NCBI RefSeq assembly: GCF_020177335.1
Contig: NZ_JAIVMG010000006.1
Coordinates: 186,001 to 250,000, forward strand
Direction of reading: 5' to 3'
DNA from: Stappia indica
GTDB taxonomy: Bacteria > Pseudomonadota > Alphaproteobacteria > Rhizobiales > Stappiaceae
Length of the DNA stretch: 64,000 bases
Below the pieces are notes generated by a model, which made no database searches, was not told the DNA's origin, and saw only the letters and a program-made list of their open reading frames with translations. Shown in pieces: positions 8,464 through 17,265 of this stretch. Position numbers and translations under genes: made by a program. Every line of letters starts with the position of its first letter. Positions within the stretch are counted from its first letter, which is position 1.

Positions 8464-8562
8464 TGTCTGCCGGTCAAGCCTTGCCGCTTCCGATGACGTC
8501 TCTCTCTGCTGAGGGGGGCGCCAATCCCGTTTGTCCTGACCTCACTGTCGCGATGACGTCTG

Positions 8563-8580
8563 GCCCCGCGCTTGCGGGGC
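8563..8580. terminator. Hairpin between convergent LuxR and glycosyltransferase genes
   Basis: GCCCCGC-GCTT-GCGGGGC, 7-bp stem and tetraloop, 41 bp beyond the end of the minus-strand glycosyltransferase gene. An 11-base direct repeat CGATGACGTCT (8491-8501 and 8551-8561) flanks this gap; its meaning is unclear. Confidence 0.4.
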
Positions 8581-8621
8581 TGTCTCGTCTGCGCCGGTCT
8601 TCCGGAGCCCGGAAGGGGCGA

Positions 8622-9791
8622 TCAGTGAATGGCTCCGAGGTTCTTCAGCCGGGGCGGCGGAGTGATGATCCTGGGGTTGGGTTGACCGACCCGGCCCATA
8701 TCCTGCGCGCTCAACTCTTCCTCGACGATGGCGCGGAAGCCTTCGCTGAAATTCTGTTCGCTGAACCGGACGGCATGGGTGCGGATCCGTCCGGGCTGAA
8801 AGGTGCCCTCGCAAGTCTCGAATTCGATGATGGCGTCGATCAGGGCATCGACCGACTGTTCGGGGAAGAGAAGGCCGGTGCGGTTGTGAACGACCGTTTC
8901 GAGCGCGCCGCCAACCCCATAGGCGACAACCGGCCGGCCGCTGGCCATGGCTTCCACCGGGACGATGCCGAAGTCCTCCTCACCCGGGAACACCAGCGCG
9001 CGACATCGCGCCATATGAGATTTGAGGACCTGGAACGGCGCATGGCCGAGGAACTCGATCGTCGGTCCGGCCATGGCCTTGAGCCGCGCCAGCTCCGTCC
9101 CTTCGCCAATGACCACCAGCTTCTTCTTCATCCGAGTGAACGCTTCGACCGCAAGATCCACCCGCTTGTAGGGTACCAGCTGGCCGGCGCAGAGATAAAA
9201 ATCCTCGATCGTGTCCACGGGGCGGAACGCGCCGACCGCGACAGGTGGGTAAAGCACCGTGGCACCCCGCCGGTAGTACTTGCCGATCCGCGCGGCCACG
9301 TGGTGCGAATTGGCGACGAACCGGTCGACCCGCGCGCTGGTGGTCACGTCCCAGGCCCTGAGGGCCGGGGCGAGCAGTGGCATGGCGGTGCGCTGCAGGA
9401 AGCCGGCGTTCGCCCGGTAGAAGTGATAGTGGTCCCACAGGTAGCGCATGGGCGAATGGCAGTAGCAGACATGGGCGGCCTGCGGCGGCGGAATGATCCC
9501 CTTGGCCGGGCCGGATTCGCTGGAAATGACGAGGTCATAGCCGCGCAGATCGAAGCTCTCCAGGGCAAACGGCATCAACGGCAGCAGCGCCTGATAGTGG
9601 CGGGTGGCGCCCGGGATCTTTTGCAGGAACGATGTGGTGACCTTGTGCTCGCGGATCTTCTGCGACACGGCGGCAGGGTCGTAGACGAGCGTGAAGATGT
9701 CGGCCTGCGGATAGAGATCGCAGAGCGCTTCCACGACCTTCTCGCCCCCGCGCATCGACACGAGCCAGTAATGTACGATCGCAACGCGCAT
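8622..9791 (-). CDS. Glycosyltransferase, GT4 family
   Basis: A 389-residue GT-B fold retaining glycosyltransferase. The N-terminal half begins MRVAIVHYWLVSMRGGEKVVEAL and includes VCYCHSPMRYLWD. The C-terminal donor-binding half has FYLCAGQLVPYKRVDLAVEAF, then a P-G-E-E-DFGIVPVEAMASGRPVVAYG stretch, the EX7E signature of GT4. It resembles mannosyl-type transferases of polysaccharide clusters; the sugar is not determined. Start 9791 has CGGAG eight bases upstream; an in-frame upstream extension to 9926 lacks protein-like sequence. It is transcribed against its neighbours and must have its own promoter near 9800-9900. Confidence 0.88.
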   Translation of the reverse strand: MRVAIVHYWLVSMRGGEKVVEALCDLYPQADIFTLVYDPAAVSQKIREHKVTTSFLQKIPGATRHYQALLPLMPFALESFDLRGYDLVISSESGPAKGIIPPPQAAHVCYCHSPMRYLWDHYHFYRANAGFLQRTAMPLLAPALRAWDVTTSARVDRFVANSHHVAARIGKYYRRGATVLYPPVAVGAFRPVDTIEDFYLCAGQLVPYKRVDLAVEAFTRMKKKLVVIGEGTELARLKAMAGPTIEFLGHAPFQVLKSHMARCRALVFPGEEDFGIVPVEAMASGRPVVAYGVGGALETVVHNRTGLLFPEQSVDALIDAIIEFETCEGTFQPGRIRTHAVRFSEQNFSEGFRAIVEEELSAQDMGRVGQPNPRIITPPPRLKNLGAIH

Positions 9792-10104
9792 CGGTAACAC
9801 TCCGGTTTTTCTCGCCGATAGTGTCTTTGAACCGGTCGCGGGTGAAAGAGGCAATGGGGGCGAAACGCCTATCCCTTGGAGTGAGCCTATTCCCCGAGTG
9901 GGGGAGGTGGCTGTCAAGGTTTTCAAAGGGGGAAGAGGAAGCCGCTCCCGGCCTGTCCTTTTGGGGAAGCCGATTAGAGTGTTGCAGCCATTTGGATGAA
10001 GACGACTTGCACGGGTGGGGATTTACCCGCTGGCGGCAAAGTCAATGATGGAACCTGTCAGGTTCTGTTGTTGGCTTTGGGGGGATCTCGTGAGTGCAGG
10101 AGAC
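9792..10104. other. Divergent intergenic region, GT4 / export operon
   Basis: About 310 bp, no supportable gene. It should contain the promoter of the long export operon (10.1-16.1 kb). One inverted repeat, CGGGT-N8-ACCCG at 10012-10029, and a single TCGTGAG heptamer at 10088-10094 similar to the arms near 7.35 kb were the only structures seen. Confidence 0.5.
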
Positions 10105-11430
10105 ATGAACTGGAATTCCTCGGCAAGGGGCCTCTGGGGGCGCCGGGGGGGAGTGCGCGGCCGGATCAACCTGGTTGCCAGCGTCCTCTTCGCTTTCCTT
10201 GCAGGCCTTGCGTTGGCGCTTCCGTCCCGTGCAGCGAACGGTCCGGAAGACTTCCGCCTGCTTCCTGAAACCCGGATCAAGATTTCCGTCGTCGAATGGG
10301 TCGTTGCCCAGGGTGAGTACCGGGAATGGACGGCGCTCACCGGCGAATACGGCGTCTCCGTCAGTGGCACGGTATCCGTCCCGCTGATTGGCGAGATCGA
10401 GGCGGCGGGTCTGGTGCCGGGCGACCTGGCGCAGGCAATTGGCACCGCGTTACAGCGGCGAACCGGCCTGCAGGAGGTTCCGGCGGTCACCGTGCAGATC
10501 GTGCGCTATCCGCCGGTGTTCGTCACCGGCAATGTGGATCGTCCGGGGATGATTGAATACAGCCCCGGCCTGACGATCCTGAAAGCGGTGTCGCTGGCCG
10601 GCGGGCGCGAGCGGCGCACCGGCATTGCCGACCGGTATTCGGACGTCGAACAGATCCGCTATGCGGGCGATCTGCAGCGCACCAACTATCAGATCAAGCA
10701 GCAGATGGCGCGCCGGGCACGGCTGCAGGCCGAGTTCCGGGATCATGACAAGATCGTCTTCCCGACCGAATTCGAACAGGCAGCCCCCGGATCGGTCCTC
10801 GGGCTGCTGCGGGAGACGGAAAAGATCCAGTTCCGTACCCGGATCGATGCCCTCGCGCGTCAGATGGCCTCGCTTCGCGATCTGGGCACCTTGTTGCGCA
10901 AGGAAATCGACGTTCTTGACGAGAAGCTCGGCACCCAGGACGAGCAGATCCGCATTGCCCGCGAGGAGCTGGAGGACATCACCCGGCTGGTCAGCCAGAA
11001 GACCGTGGTCCGGTCGCGGCAAACCTCGCTGGAGCGGGTTGTCGCCGACTTGCAGAGCAACCGGCTCGACATGGTGATCGCCTCGACGCGGGCCAAGCAG
11101 AAGCTCAGCGAGACCGAGCGCGACGCGGTTCATCTCAAGGGGCAGCGGAAGATCGAAGTCAGTGCCAGCCTGCAGGATGCGGAGAGCCAGCTCGAAGACC
11201 TGAGGATCCGGCGCCTGACGACCCTTCAACTGATGCAGGCGAATGGCATGCAGATGGCCGACGACAGCGCTCTCGATCTGCTGGAATACCGCATCGTCTC
11301 CGCGCCCGGAGCCGAGCCGGTGATGGCCTCAGCCGGCACTCTTCTTTCGCCGGGCGATGTGGTGCAGGTGCGGTTCAAGCCGGTGGTCGAGGATGAGGGG
11401 AACCGGATCGCGGCGGCGGTCCAGAACTGA
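10105..11430 (+). CDS. Polysaccharide export protein, OPX family (ExoF-like)
   Basis: A 441-residue exported protein. A basic N-terminus is followed by a hydrophobic segment (about 25-45) ending PSRA, a likely signal peptide. Next come a poly-export domain (LLPETRIKISVVEWV at about 52 through SVPLIGEIEAAGLVPGDLAQAI) and an SLBB-like ligand loop (PVFVTGNVDRPGMIEYSPGLTILKAVSLAGG). A long helical coiled-coil insertion (about 220-390) then leads to a final LSPGDVVQVRF segment. This architecture matches ExoF of succinoglycan systems, the periplasmic/outer-membrane part of the export channel. First gene of a co-directional run. GGAG is close to this ATG; an in-frame GTG at 10090 is also possible. 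Confidence 0.85.
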   Translation: MNWNSSARGLWGRRGGVRGRINLVASVLFAFLAGLALALPSRAANGPEDFRLLPETRIKISVVEWVVAQGEYREWTALTGEYGVSVSGTVSVPLIGEIEAAGLVPGDLAQAIGTALQRRTGLQEVPAVTVQIVRYPPVFVTGNVDRPGMIEYSPGLTILKAVSLAGGRERRTGIADRYSDVEQIRYAGDLQRTNYQIKQQMARRARLQAEFRDHDKIVFPTEFEQAAPGSVLGLLRETEKIQFRTRIDALARQMASLRDLGTLLRKEIDVLDEKLGTQDEQIRIAREELEDITRLVSQKTVVRSRQTSLERVVADLQSNRLDMVIASTRAKQKLSETERDAVHLKGQRKIEVSASLQDAESQLEDLRIRRLTTLQLMQANGMQMADDSALDLLEYRIVSAPGAEPVMASAGTLLSPGDVVQVRFKPVVEDEGNRIAAAVQN

Positions 11431-11468
11431 GGCCAGGGATTTTCCAGACGAAAGCGGCGGTCAGTGCA

Positions 11469-13868
11469 ATGGTCATTCACAGCATCAGCAATATCGTCAG
11501 TGGCGACCAGTTCGACAATTTGCGGTCGGGTGAGGGGGAGTATGTCACGTTCCAGGACATCTGGGCGTTCTTCAAACGGCATCTCCGACTGTTCGCGCTG
11601 ACGACGGCGGTTTCGGCAACACTCGGCGTTGTCTATCTCCACTACACACCGCCGCTTTATTCCGCGGTGGCGCAGTTGGTGATGGATCCCCAGCAGGCGA
11701 AAATCGCCTCGCAGGACGTTTCCACCGGCACGATCATCATCGAGTCGGCGGAAATCGCCAGCCAGGTGCAGATCGTGAAATCGGAGGCCATTGCGCGCTC
11801 GGTGATCGAAGAGCTCGACCTGCTGAACGATCCGGAGGTGCGCACCAGCACTTCCTTGCGCGCCACCGTTCGCCGCTGGGTGGGGATCGGGCTGCAGGCC
11901 GTCGGCCTGTCCGGGAGCCAGGCAGAACAGGAGGAGGTCGCCGACCCCGGAATGGGGGGCGCCGACGCGGAGGCCCAACGGGCCAGCGCGGAAGATGACC
12001 TGATGCGCCAGACCATGGCGGGGTTCCTCAGCCGGGTCGAGGTGCGGCGGGTCGGTCAGTCCTATGTGCTGGAGATTTCCTACCGCTCGACCGATCCGCG
12101 CAAAGCGGCGAAGATCGCCAACACCATCGCCCGCACCTACATTCGCAGCGGCATGGACGATCGTGCCAATTCGGCCCGCCGAGGCGCGTCCTGGCTTCAG
12201 GAGCGGCTTGTCGAAATTGGCCAGAATGCCCGCGAGGCGCAGACCGCGGTTGAGGAATTCCGGGCGCGTAACGGCATCACGCAGATCGGCACGGCCTCGC
12301 CGCTCGATCAGCAGCAGATCCTTGAAACCAACAGTCAGTTGCTGGCCGCCCACGCGGAAACGGCAATGGCGGAGGCCCGCTACGAGACTGTATCGCGGCT
12401 GGTGTCTGGAGAAAGCCCGGATGAGCCCATCGAGGATCCGGGGACCAACGCCCAGATCCAGAAATTGCGCGATGAGATCCGCCTGGCGACGTCCCGCCGG
12501 GAGATGCTGAAGGCTCGCTACAGCGGGGATAACCCGGCGATCACTGCGGTGGAGGCGGAGATTGCCCGTCTTGAGAGTGACATACGCGGCGAGTTCGTGC
12601 GCATGCAGAGCGTCTATCGCTCGGAACTGGAGATCGCGCGGGCGCGGGAGGAGTCCATCCGGGCCGATCTGATGGCCTCCAAGTCGCAGAATGTCCAGAA
12701 GAACCTTGCGCGGATCGAATTGGCGGAACTGGAAAGCCGGGCGGCGACCTATCGGCGCATGTATGAAAGCTTCCTGCAGCAGTTGATCGGCGCCTTGCAG
12801 AACGAGTCGTTTCCACTGGGGACCGCGCGGATCGTGACGGCGGCGGCGACGCCGTTGATGGCGGAATCGCCGAAGACCTCGATCATCATGGCTCTGTCGG
12901 TGATGCTCGGGCTCGCCGGCGGTATCTTCATCGCCGCCTGGCGCGAGACCATGGACCGCAGGCTCAGCGCCGGTTCGGCACTGCGCCGGGAACTGGGGCT
13001 GGTGCCGCTCGGCTTCGTGCCGCAATTGCCGACGCGCACCTTCGCCATTCCTGCTCTGCAGCGATTGCCACTCCGGCGGCCGGGGCGGGTGTTCGACCCC
13101 TGGCGCGCGGTTCTCGATGCGCCCTATTCAGAGTTTGCCGAGGCACTGCGCAGCATCAAGGCGCCGATCGGTGTGGGCACGGCGGCGTCCTCCGACAAGG
13201 GCAAGGCGATCGGCATCACCTCGGTGGATCAGGGGGAGGGCAAGACCACGATCGCACTCAATCTGGCGCAGGTCTATCTCAACGAAGGAGTCTCGACGGT
13301 CATCGTCGATGCCGACTTCCTGACGGGAACTCTCAGCCTGCTGGCGACCAAGCACGCAGCCGCTTACGGGCTGGAAGCCCGGGTTTACACCCCGTTGGGC
13401 GAGCGGGGCGAGCGGCCGAAGCTCGTCCTGGCGCAGTCCCATGGAAATACTGCCGCGGCCGAGCCTGAAATGGCGTCGGCACCGGATCTGGACATTGTCG
13501 GCAGTCCGGTGCTGCCGGTCCTGACCAGCGGGCGGATTCGCGGCGAGCGGCCGGTACGCTACTCCTATGGCCATCTGGTCAGCCTGCGTCAGTGGCTCGA
13601 TGACCTGCGCAAGACCTATCAGGTGGTGATCGTCGACATGGACGCCTTTGGCCAGTCGGCGGATGCCCGTTCGGTCTGCACCATGGTGGATGGGGTGGCC
13701 GTGGTGGTGGACGACGCTCGCAAGATGACGATCGACCGGCTGTCCGAAGCCCTGTCCATGTTCGGCAAGACCCAGATCAGCCTGATCGGCATCGTCTTCA
13801 ACCGCAGCCGCAAGGATCGCTGTCCGGCACGGGCGCGCCAACCGAACCGGCGGGAGCACGGCCTATGA
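11469..13868 (+). CDS. Polysaccharide co-polymerase with BY-kinase-like ATPase domain (Wzc/ExoP-like)
   Basis: A 799-residue inner-membrane protein. The Wzz domain has flanking membrane helices at about 37-56 and 475-495, with a periplasmic coiled-coil region between. The cytoplasmic MinD-like ATPase has Walker A DQGEGKTT (about 588), A' VIVDADF (about 611) and Walker B VVIVDMDAFG (about 718). Such proteins set chain length together with the OPX channel, normally through autophosphorylation of a Tyr-rich tail. Here the last 80 or so residues contain no Tyr and end in a short Arg-rich stretch, so classical tail phosphorylation looks absent. The gene follows the OPX gene by 38 bp, and its stop overlaps the next start (ATGA). 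Confidence 0.88.
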   Translation: MVIHSISNIVSGDQFDNLRSGEGEYVTFQDIWAFFKRHLRLFALTTAVSATLGVVYLHYTPPLYSAVAQLVMDPQQAKIASQDVSTGTIIIESAEIASQVQIVKSEAIARSVIEELDLLNDPEVRTSTSLRATVRRWVGIGLQAVGLSGSQAEQEEVADPGMGGADAEAQRASAEDDLMRQTMAGFLSRVEVRRVGQSYVLEISYRSTDPRKAAKIANTIARTYIRSGMDDRANSARRGASWLQERLVEIGQNAREAQTAVEEFRARNGITQIGTASPLDQQQILETNSQLLAAHAETAMAEARYETVSRLVSGESPDEPIEDPGTNAQIQKLRDEIRLATSRREMLKARYSGDNPAITAVEAEIARLESDIRGEFVRMQSVYRSELEIARAREESIRADLMASKSQNVQKNLARIELAELESRAATYRRMYESFLQQLIGALQNESFPLGTARIVTAAATPLMAESPKTSIIMALSVMLGLAGGIFIAAWRETMDRRLSAGSALRRELGLVPLGFVPQLPTRTFAIPALQRLPLRRPGRVFDPWRAVLDAPYSEFAEALRSIKAPIGVGTAASSDKGKAIGITSVDQGEGKTTIALNLAQVYLNEGVSTVIVDADFLTGTLSLLATKHAAAYGLEARVYTPLGERGERPKLVLAQSHGNTAAAEPEMASAPDLDIVGSPVLPVLTSGRIRGERPVRYSYGHLVSLRQWLDDLRKTYQVVIVDMDAFGQSADARSVCTMVDGVAVVVDDARKMTIDRLSEALSMFGKTQISLIGIVFNRSRKDRCPARARQPNRREHGL

Positions 13869-14806
13869 CCTCGACAATCAATCTGCCCCGAACCGACGTT
13901 CCGCAGTCGCGTGGCAGGCTCACCCTTTGCGTGGCGATCCCGAGTTCCAACCGCCGGCCCATTCTGGAGGAGACGCTGCCCGAACTGGCCCGGCAGGTCC
14001 GGCTGCCCGATGAGGTGGTGCTGTGCACGCCCTCCCGTCAGGACATACCCGCGCAGACGCTGCGCAGTCTTCCCTGTCGGACCCGGCAACTGTTGTCGGA
14101 GCGTGGACTGTGCCGCCAGCGGAATCATATTCTCGACCATCTGGACGGAGCCGATGTGGTGCTGTTTCTCGATGATGATTTTCTGATGGGGCGGACGTTC
14201 CTGCGCGAGTTGGAGCGGATCTTCCTGGACGAGCCGGACATCGTGATGTGCACCGGAACGGTGCATGCGGACGGCGCCACCAGTGCGGGGCTGTCCGTCG
14301 CCGAGGGCCGGACCATCGTGGCCGAGAACGAAAGCGACTGGGAACGGCGCGGTCAGGCCTTGCATCCGGTCTATTCGGGCTATGGCTGCAACATGGCGTT
14401 TCGCGTCTCCGCGATCGCCCGAAGCGGTGCCCGGTTCGACGAGCGGTTGCCGCTCTATGGCTGGCTGGAGGACGTCGATTTCAGCCGGCAGGTTGCTCAT
14501 GCGGGTCGATCCGTGCGCGCGGATGGGCTGAACGGGGTGCATCTGGGCACCAAGACAGGCCGGACCTCGGGGGTGAAGCTCGGTTATTCGCAAATCGCCA
14601 ACCCGGTCTATCTGATGCGCAAGCGGACCATGGGTGCCCGCCATGCAGGCATTCAGATGGCGCGCAACATCGTGGCGAATACCGCGCGGGTGCTGCGTCC
14701 TGAACCCTGGGTCGACCGGCGGGGCCGGCTGAGGGGCAATCTGCGCGCCATGGCCGATCTGGTGCGCGGCAAGCTGTCTCCGGAAAAGATCATGGCGATG
14801 GATTAG
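13865..14806 (+). CDS. Glycosyltransferase, GT2 family
   Basis: A 313-residue GT-A glycosyltransferase. It opens with TLCVAIPSSNRRPILEETLPELARQ, carries GLCRQRNHIL and the metal-binding VLFLDDDFLMG (DDD at about residue 101), and later YGWLEDVDFSRQV, the usual catalytic-Asp region of GT2 enzymes. It would add one sugar to the lipid-linked repeat on the cytoplasmic face. The ATG overlaps the co-polymerase stop (13865-13868). Donor and acceptor are unknown. Confidence 0.88.
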   Translation: MTSTINLPRTDVPQSRGRLTLCVAIPSSNRRPILEETLPELARQVRLPDEVVLCTPSRQDIPAQTLRSLPCRTRQLLSERGLCRQRNHILDHLDGADVVLFLDDDFLMGRTFLRELERIFLDEPDIVMCTGTVHADGATSAGLSVAEGRTIVAENESDWERRGQALHPVYSGYGCNMAFRVSAIARSGARFDERLPLYGWLEDVDFSRQVAHAGRSVRADGLNGVHLGTKTGRTSGVKLGYSQIANPVYLMRKRTMGARHAGIQMARNIVANTARVLRPEPWVDRRGRLRGNLRAMADLVRGKLSPEKIMAMD

Positions 14807-14811
14807 GGACG

Positions 14812-16113
14812 ATGACCCGCACACCCGACAGGATCGTCATCCTCAACGACCGCTCCATCATGACGGGAGGGGCCTCCAATCTCGCTTGCCTGTCGGCGCA
14901 GCTTCTGGAGGCGGCGGGCTATTCGGTCACCTTCTTCGCCGGGGACGGAGAGGGGGCTTTCACCCCGGCCCGGGAGACGATCTGGGTGGGGGGGCGGCCG
15001 CTGACGGAACAAAGCCGGCTGTCGGCTCTGTCGCGGGGGCTCTACAATCCGCGCGCGGCGGCGAAGCTGAATGCATTCATTGCCCAGCATGATACCCCGG
15101 CGACCATCTATCATGTGCATGGCTGGTCGAAGATCCTGTCGCCTTCGATTTTCAGGGTGTTGTCCCGGGTGCGTGAGCGGACTGTGCTGCATGCGCATGA
15201 CTATTTTCTTGCCTGCCCGAATGGCGGGTTTGTCAATTTCCGCTCGCAGACTGTGTGCGCGCTCGCGCCGTTGTCGGTGCGCTGTCTGGCTAGCCGCTGT
15301 GACAAGCGGGGGCAGCATGAAAAGGCATGGCGACTGGCGCGGCATGAGTTGCGGGAGCGATTCTTCCCGGTCCGGCAGCAGGCGGCAAACATCGTGCTGA
15401 TCCATGAGGGGATGGGCGACTATTTCGCGCGGGCGGGGGTCCGGGGCGATCTGATGCGGGCGATCCGCAATCCGGTCGAGCCGTTTCTCTGGCCGACGGC
15501 GCGGCCCTGGGCAGGCGATGCGGTTTATTTCATTGGCCGGCTGGAGCCGGAAAAGGGGTTCGAGGATGCGGCCATTGCGGCGCGTCTGGCCGGAGCGCAG
15601 TTGCATGTGATCGGCGACGGCGCGGGACGGCAACTGTTGCAGCGCAAATACCCGGAGGTGGCGATTCACGGCTGGAAAGCGCGCTCGGAGATCGGGCCGC
15701 TGCTCAGCAAGGCACGTGCGGTGGTGGTTGCCTCGCGGGTGCCCGAACCCTTCGGGCTGGTCGCCGTCGAGGCAATCGGCAGCGGTATTCCGGTCATCTT
15801 GCCGGATGCGGCCCTGCTCGCTCCGGAAATCGCCAGACAGGGGTGCGGGCTAACGTTCCGGAGCGGGAATCCGGCATCTCTGGCGGCTGCCATTGGCGAA
15901 ATTCTTCGCGACGACGACAGGGTCCGGCACATGAGCGCCAGCGCTCTTCTGGCGGCGCCTGGCATGGCGCTGACATCACGGTCGTGGGTCGAGGCGCTGA
16001 CGAGCCTCTATGCGGATGTGCTGGAGCGCACCCGCCCGATCGCGGCGCAATCTGCCCCGCGCGCCGTGCCGGTCCCCCCGTTCGAGACAGCGGGTCTGCC
16101 GGGGGGGCAATAG
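14812..16113 (+). CDS. Glycosyltransferase, GT4 family
   Basis: A 433-residue GT-B enzyme starting five bases after the GT2 gene. N-terminal MTGGASNLACLSAQLLEAAGY and HVHGWSKIL, then LHAHDYFLACPNG. The C-terminal donor domain has VYFIGRLEPEKGFEDA and SRVPEPFGLVAVEAIGSGIPVI, the GT4 EX7E signature. It probably adds a further sugar of the repeat unit. The C-terminal 25 residues are Pro/Ala-rich and look unstructured. Confidence 0.87.
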   Translation: MTRTPDRIVILNDRSIMTGGASNLACLSAQLLEAAGYSVTFFAGDGEGAFTPARETIWVGGRPLTEQSRLSALSRGLYNPRAAAKLNAFIAQHDTPATIYHVHGWSKILSPSIFRVLSRVRERTVLHAHDYFLACPNGGFVNFRSQTVCALAPLSVRCLASRCDKRGQHEKAWRLARHELRERFFPVRQQAANIVLIHEGMGDYFARAGVRGDLMRAIRNPVEPFLWPTARPWAGDAVYFIGRLEPEKGFEDAAIAARLAGAQLHVIGDGAGRQLLQRKYPEVAIHGWKARSEIGPLLSKARAVVVASRVPEPFGLVAVEAIGSGIPVILPDAALLAPEIARQGCGLTFRSGNPASLAAAIGEILRDDDRVRHMSASALLAAPGMALTSRSWVEALTSLYADVLERTRPIAAQSAPRAVPVPPFETAGLPGGQ

Positions 16114-16206
16114 CCTACTTCCTATTCGGTAGCCCCTGGCAAACGGGGTGAATTGTTTTTGCCAGAGGCTGCTGGCAGCCTCGAAGGAGAACAAGCGAGG
16201 TCCGGT

Positions 16207-16893
16207 ATGCCAGAGACAATCGCAATCCACAGCAGCTCCTCCCGACAGACCACAGAAGGCCGGATCGGGCAGGTGCGCGGAACCCCGGGCCGGGGCAAGC
16301 GTTTGATGGATATCGTCCTGTCGGCCCTGGCGCTTCTGTTCCTCTCGCCCGCCCTTCTGGTGATCGTGGGCGTTCTCTTTCTGGCCGATGGCCGGCCCTT
16401 CATCTTCAGCCACAAGCGTATCGGCCGGAATGGCCGGCCGTTTTCATGTCTGAAGTTTCGCACCATGCGGCGCGATGCGGATGCGCGGCTGGCGGAGTTG
16501 CTCGCCAACGATCCGGAGTGCCGCAAGGAGTGGGAAGAAAAGCACAAGCTCCTGAACGATCCGCGCATCCACCGGGTGGGAAAGTTCCTGCGCGTCAGCA
16601 GCCTGGATGAGCTGCCCCAATTCCTCAATGTGCTGCGCGGCGAGATGAGCCTGGTCGGGCCGCGGCCGGTGGTGGCCAGCGAGCTCGAACGCTACGGACG
16701 GGACGCGGACTATTATCTGGCACTGACGCCGGGGATTACCGGTCTTTGGCAGATTTCCGGTCGCAATGACACATCGTACAGGGAGCGGGTCAAATATGAT
16801 GTCGAATATTATGAAACGCAGTCGGTGTGGAAAGACATCGTCATCCTCTGGAAAACCGTCGGTGTGGTGCTGTTTGCCCGCAATGGATGCTGA
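16207..16893 (+). CDS. exoY: Undecaprenyl-phosphate sugar phosphotransferase (ExoY-like, initiating enzyme)
   Basis: A 228-residue bacterial sugar transferase of the short PHPT type. One membrane-inserting hydrophobic segment (about 35-60) follows the KRLMDIVLS motif. Next come SHKRIGRNGRPFSCLKFRTM, RVSSLDELPQFLNVL, EMSLVGPRPVV and LTPGITGLWQISGR, all diagnostic of the WbaP/ExoY catalytic core with the Asp-Glu pair. It transfers a sugar-1-phosphate, galactose in the ExoY prototype, to undecaprenyl phosphate and starts repeat assembly. The ATG at 16207 has GAGG six bases upstream; a longer TTG-initiated frame from 16153 is less likely. The sugar specificity and therefore the symbol are inferred by similarity. 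Confidence 0.85.
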   Translation: MPETIAIHSSSSRQTTEGRIGQVRGTPGRGKRLMDIVLSALALLFLSPALLVIVGVLFLADGRPFIFSHKRIGRNGRPFSCLKFRTMRRDADARLAELLANDPECRKEWEEKHKLLNDPRIHRVGKFLRVSSLDELPQFLNVLRGEMSLVGPRPVVASELERYGRDADYYLALTPGITGLWQISGRNDTSYRERVKYDVEYYETQSVWKDIVILWKTVGVVLFARNGC

Positions 16894-16905
16894 GCGGACG
16901 GAGGG

Positions 16906-17025
16906 TCAGCGCAGCAGCCACCATCCGACAATGATCCAGATTGCAAGACAAAACAGGATTGTGGCCCAGCGGATGACGTATTTTCCATTTCCTACCGGCA
17001 TGTATCTGTCCAAGAACCTGTCCAC
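16906..17025 (-). CDS. Small single-span membrane protein (39 aa), antisense to the locus
   Basis: Minus-strand frame with a GTG start at 17025 (39 aa) or an ATG at 17001 (31 aa), ending TGA at 16908-16906. The product reads MDRFLDRYMPVGNGKYVIRW, then a strongly hydrophobic stretch TILFCLAIWIIVGWWLL and a final Arg: a basic amphipathic head followed by one transmembrane helix. It sits tail-to-tail with the initiating transferase, 12 bp apart. The ribosome site is weak. I do not recognise it. The membrane-protein-like composition in an otherwise empty gap is the only argument for it. Confidence 0.45.
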   Translation of the reverse strand: MDRFLDRYMPVGNGKYVIRWATILFCLAIWIIVGWWLLR

Positions 17026-17265
17026 CGTTGTCCAATCCGATCGTCGTCCTGAGCAGCCGGGAAGCGCCTACCGAAAGCCGGCGACTCCCATGCCGTCGCG
17101 GCAGTATCGCGAAATCGTGAGAGAAACAGAACCCCAATCTTCACGCCTTCTATCGCGAGGATGCGGCAAGAATATGTGCGGCTCTGCGGGTGAGGTCGAT
17201 CCGGCCCTGGTTCACGACGACCTGGTCTCGCGCCGGAGCGGTTCGGCAAATCCGGGCAGAGGTCG
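17026..17265. other. Intergenic region before the flippase gene
   Basis: About 240 bp between the small ORF and the flippase. The decamer TCGTGAGAGA at 17115-17124 repeats the core of the inverted-repeat arms near 7.35 and 7.5 kb, so it may be another binding site of the same regulator. Nothing else recognised. Confidence 0.4.

Noticed and set aside
8491-8561. Direct repeat CGATGACGTCT twice in the gap after the LuxR gene
   Set aside because: Two short copies between convergent genes, with no third copy noticed; too little to support an operator or repeat family.
11226-13025. 599-residue minus-strand frame opposite the co-polymerase gene
   Set aside because: Low-complexity His/Arg/Gly-rich shadow typical of high-GC genes; the plus strand encodes a clear Wzc/ExoP-like protein.
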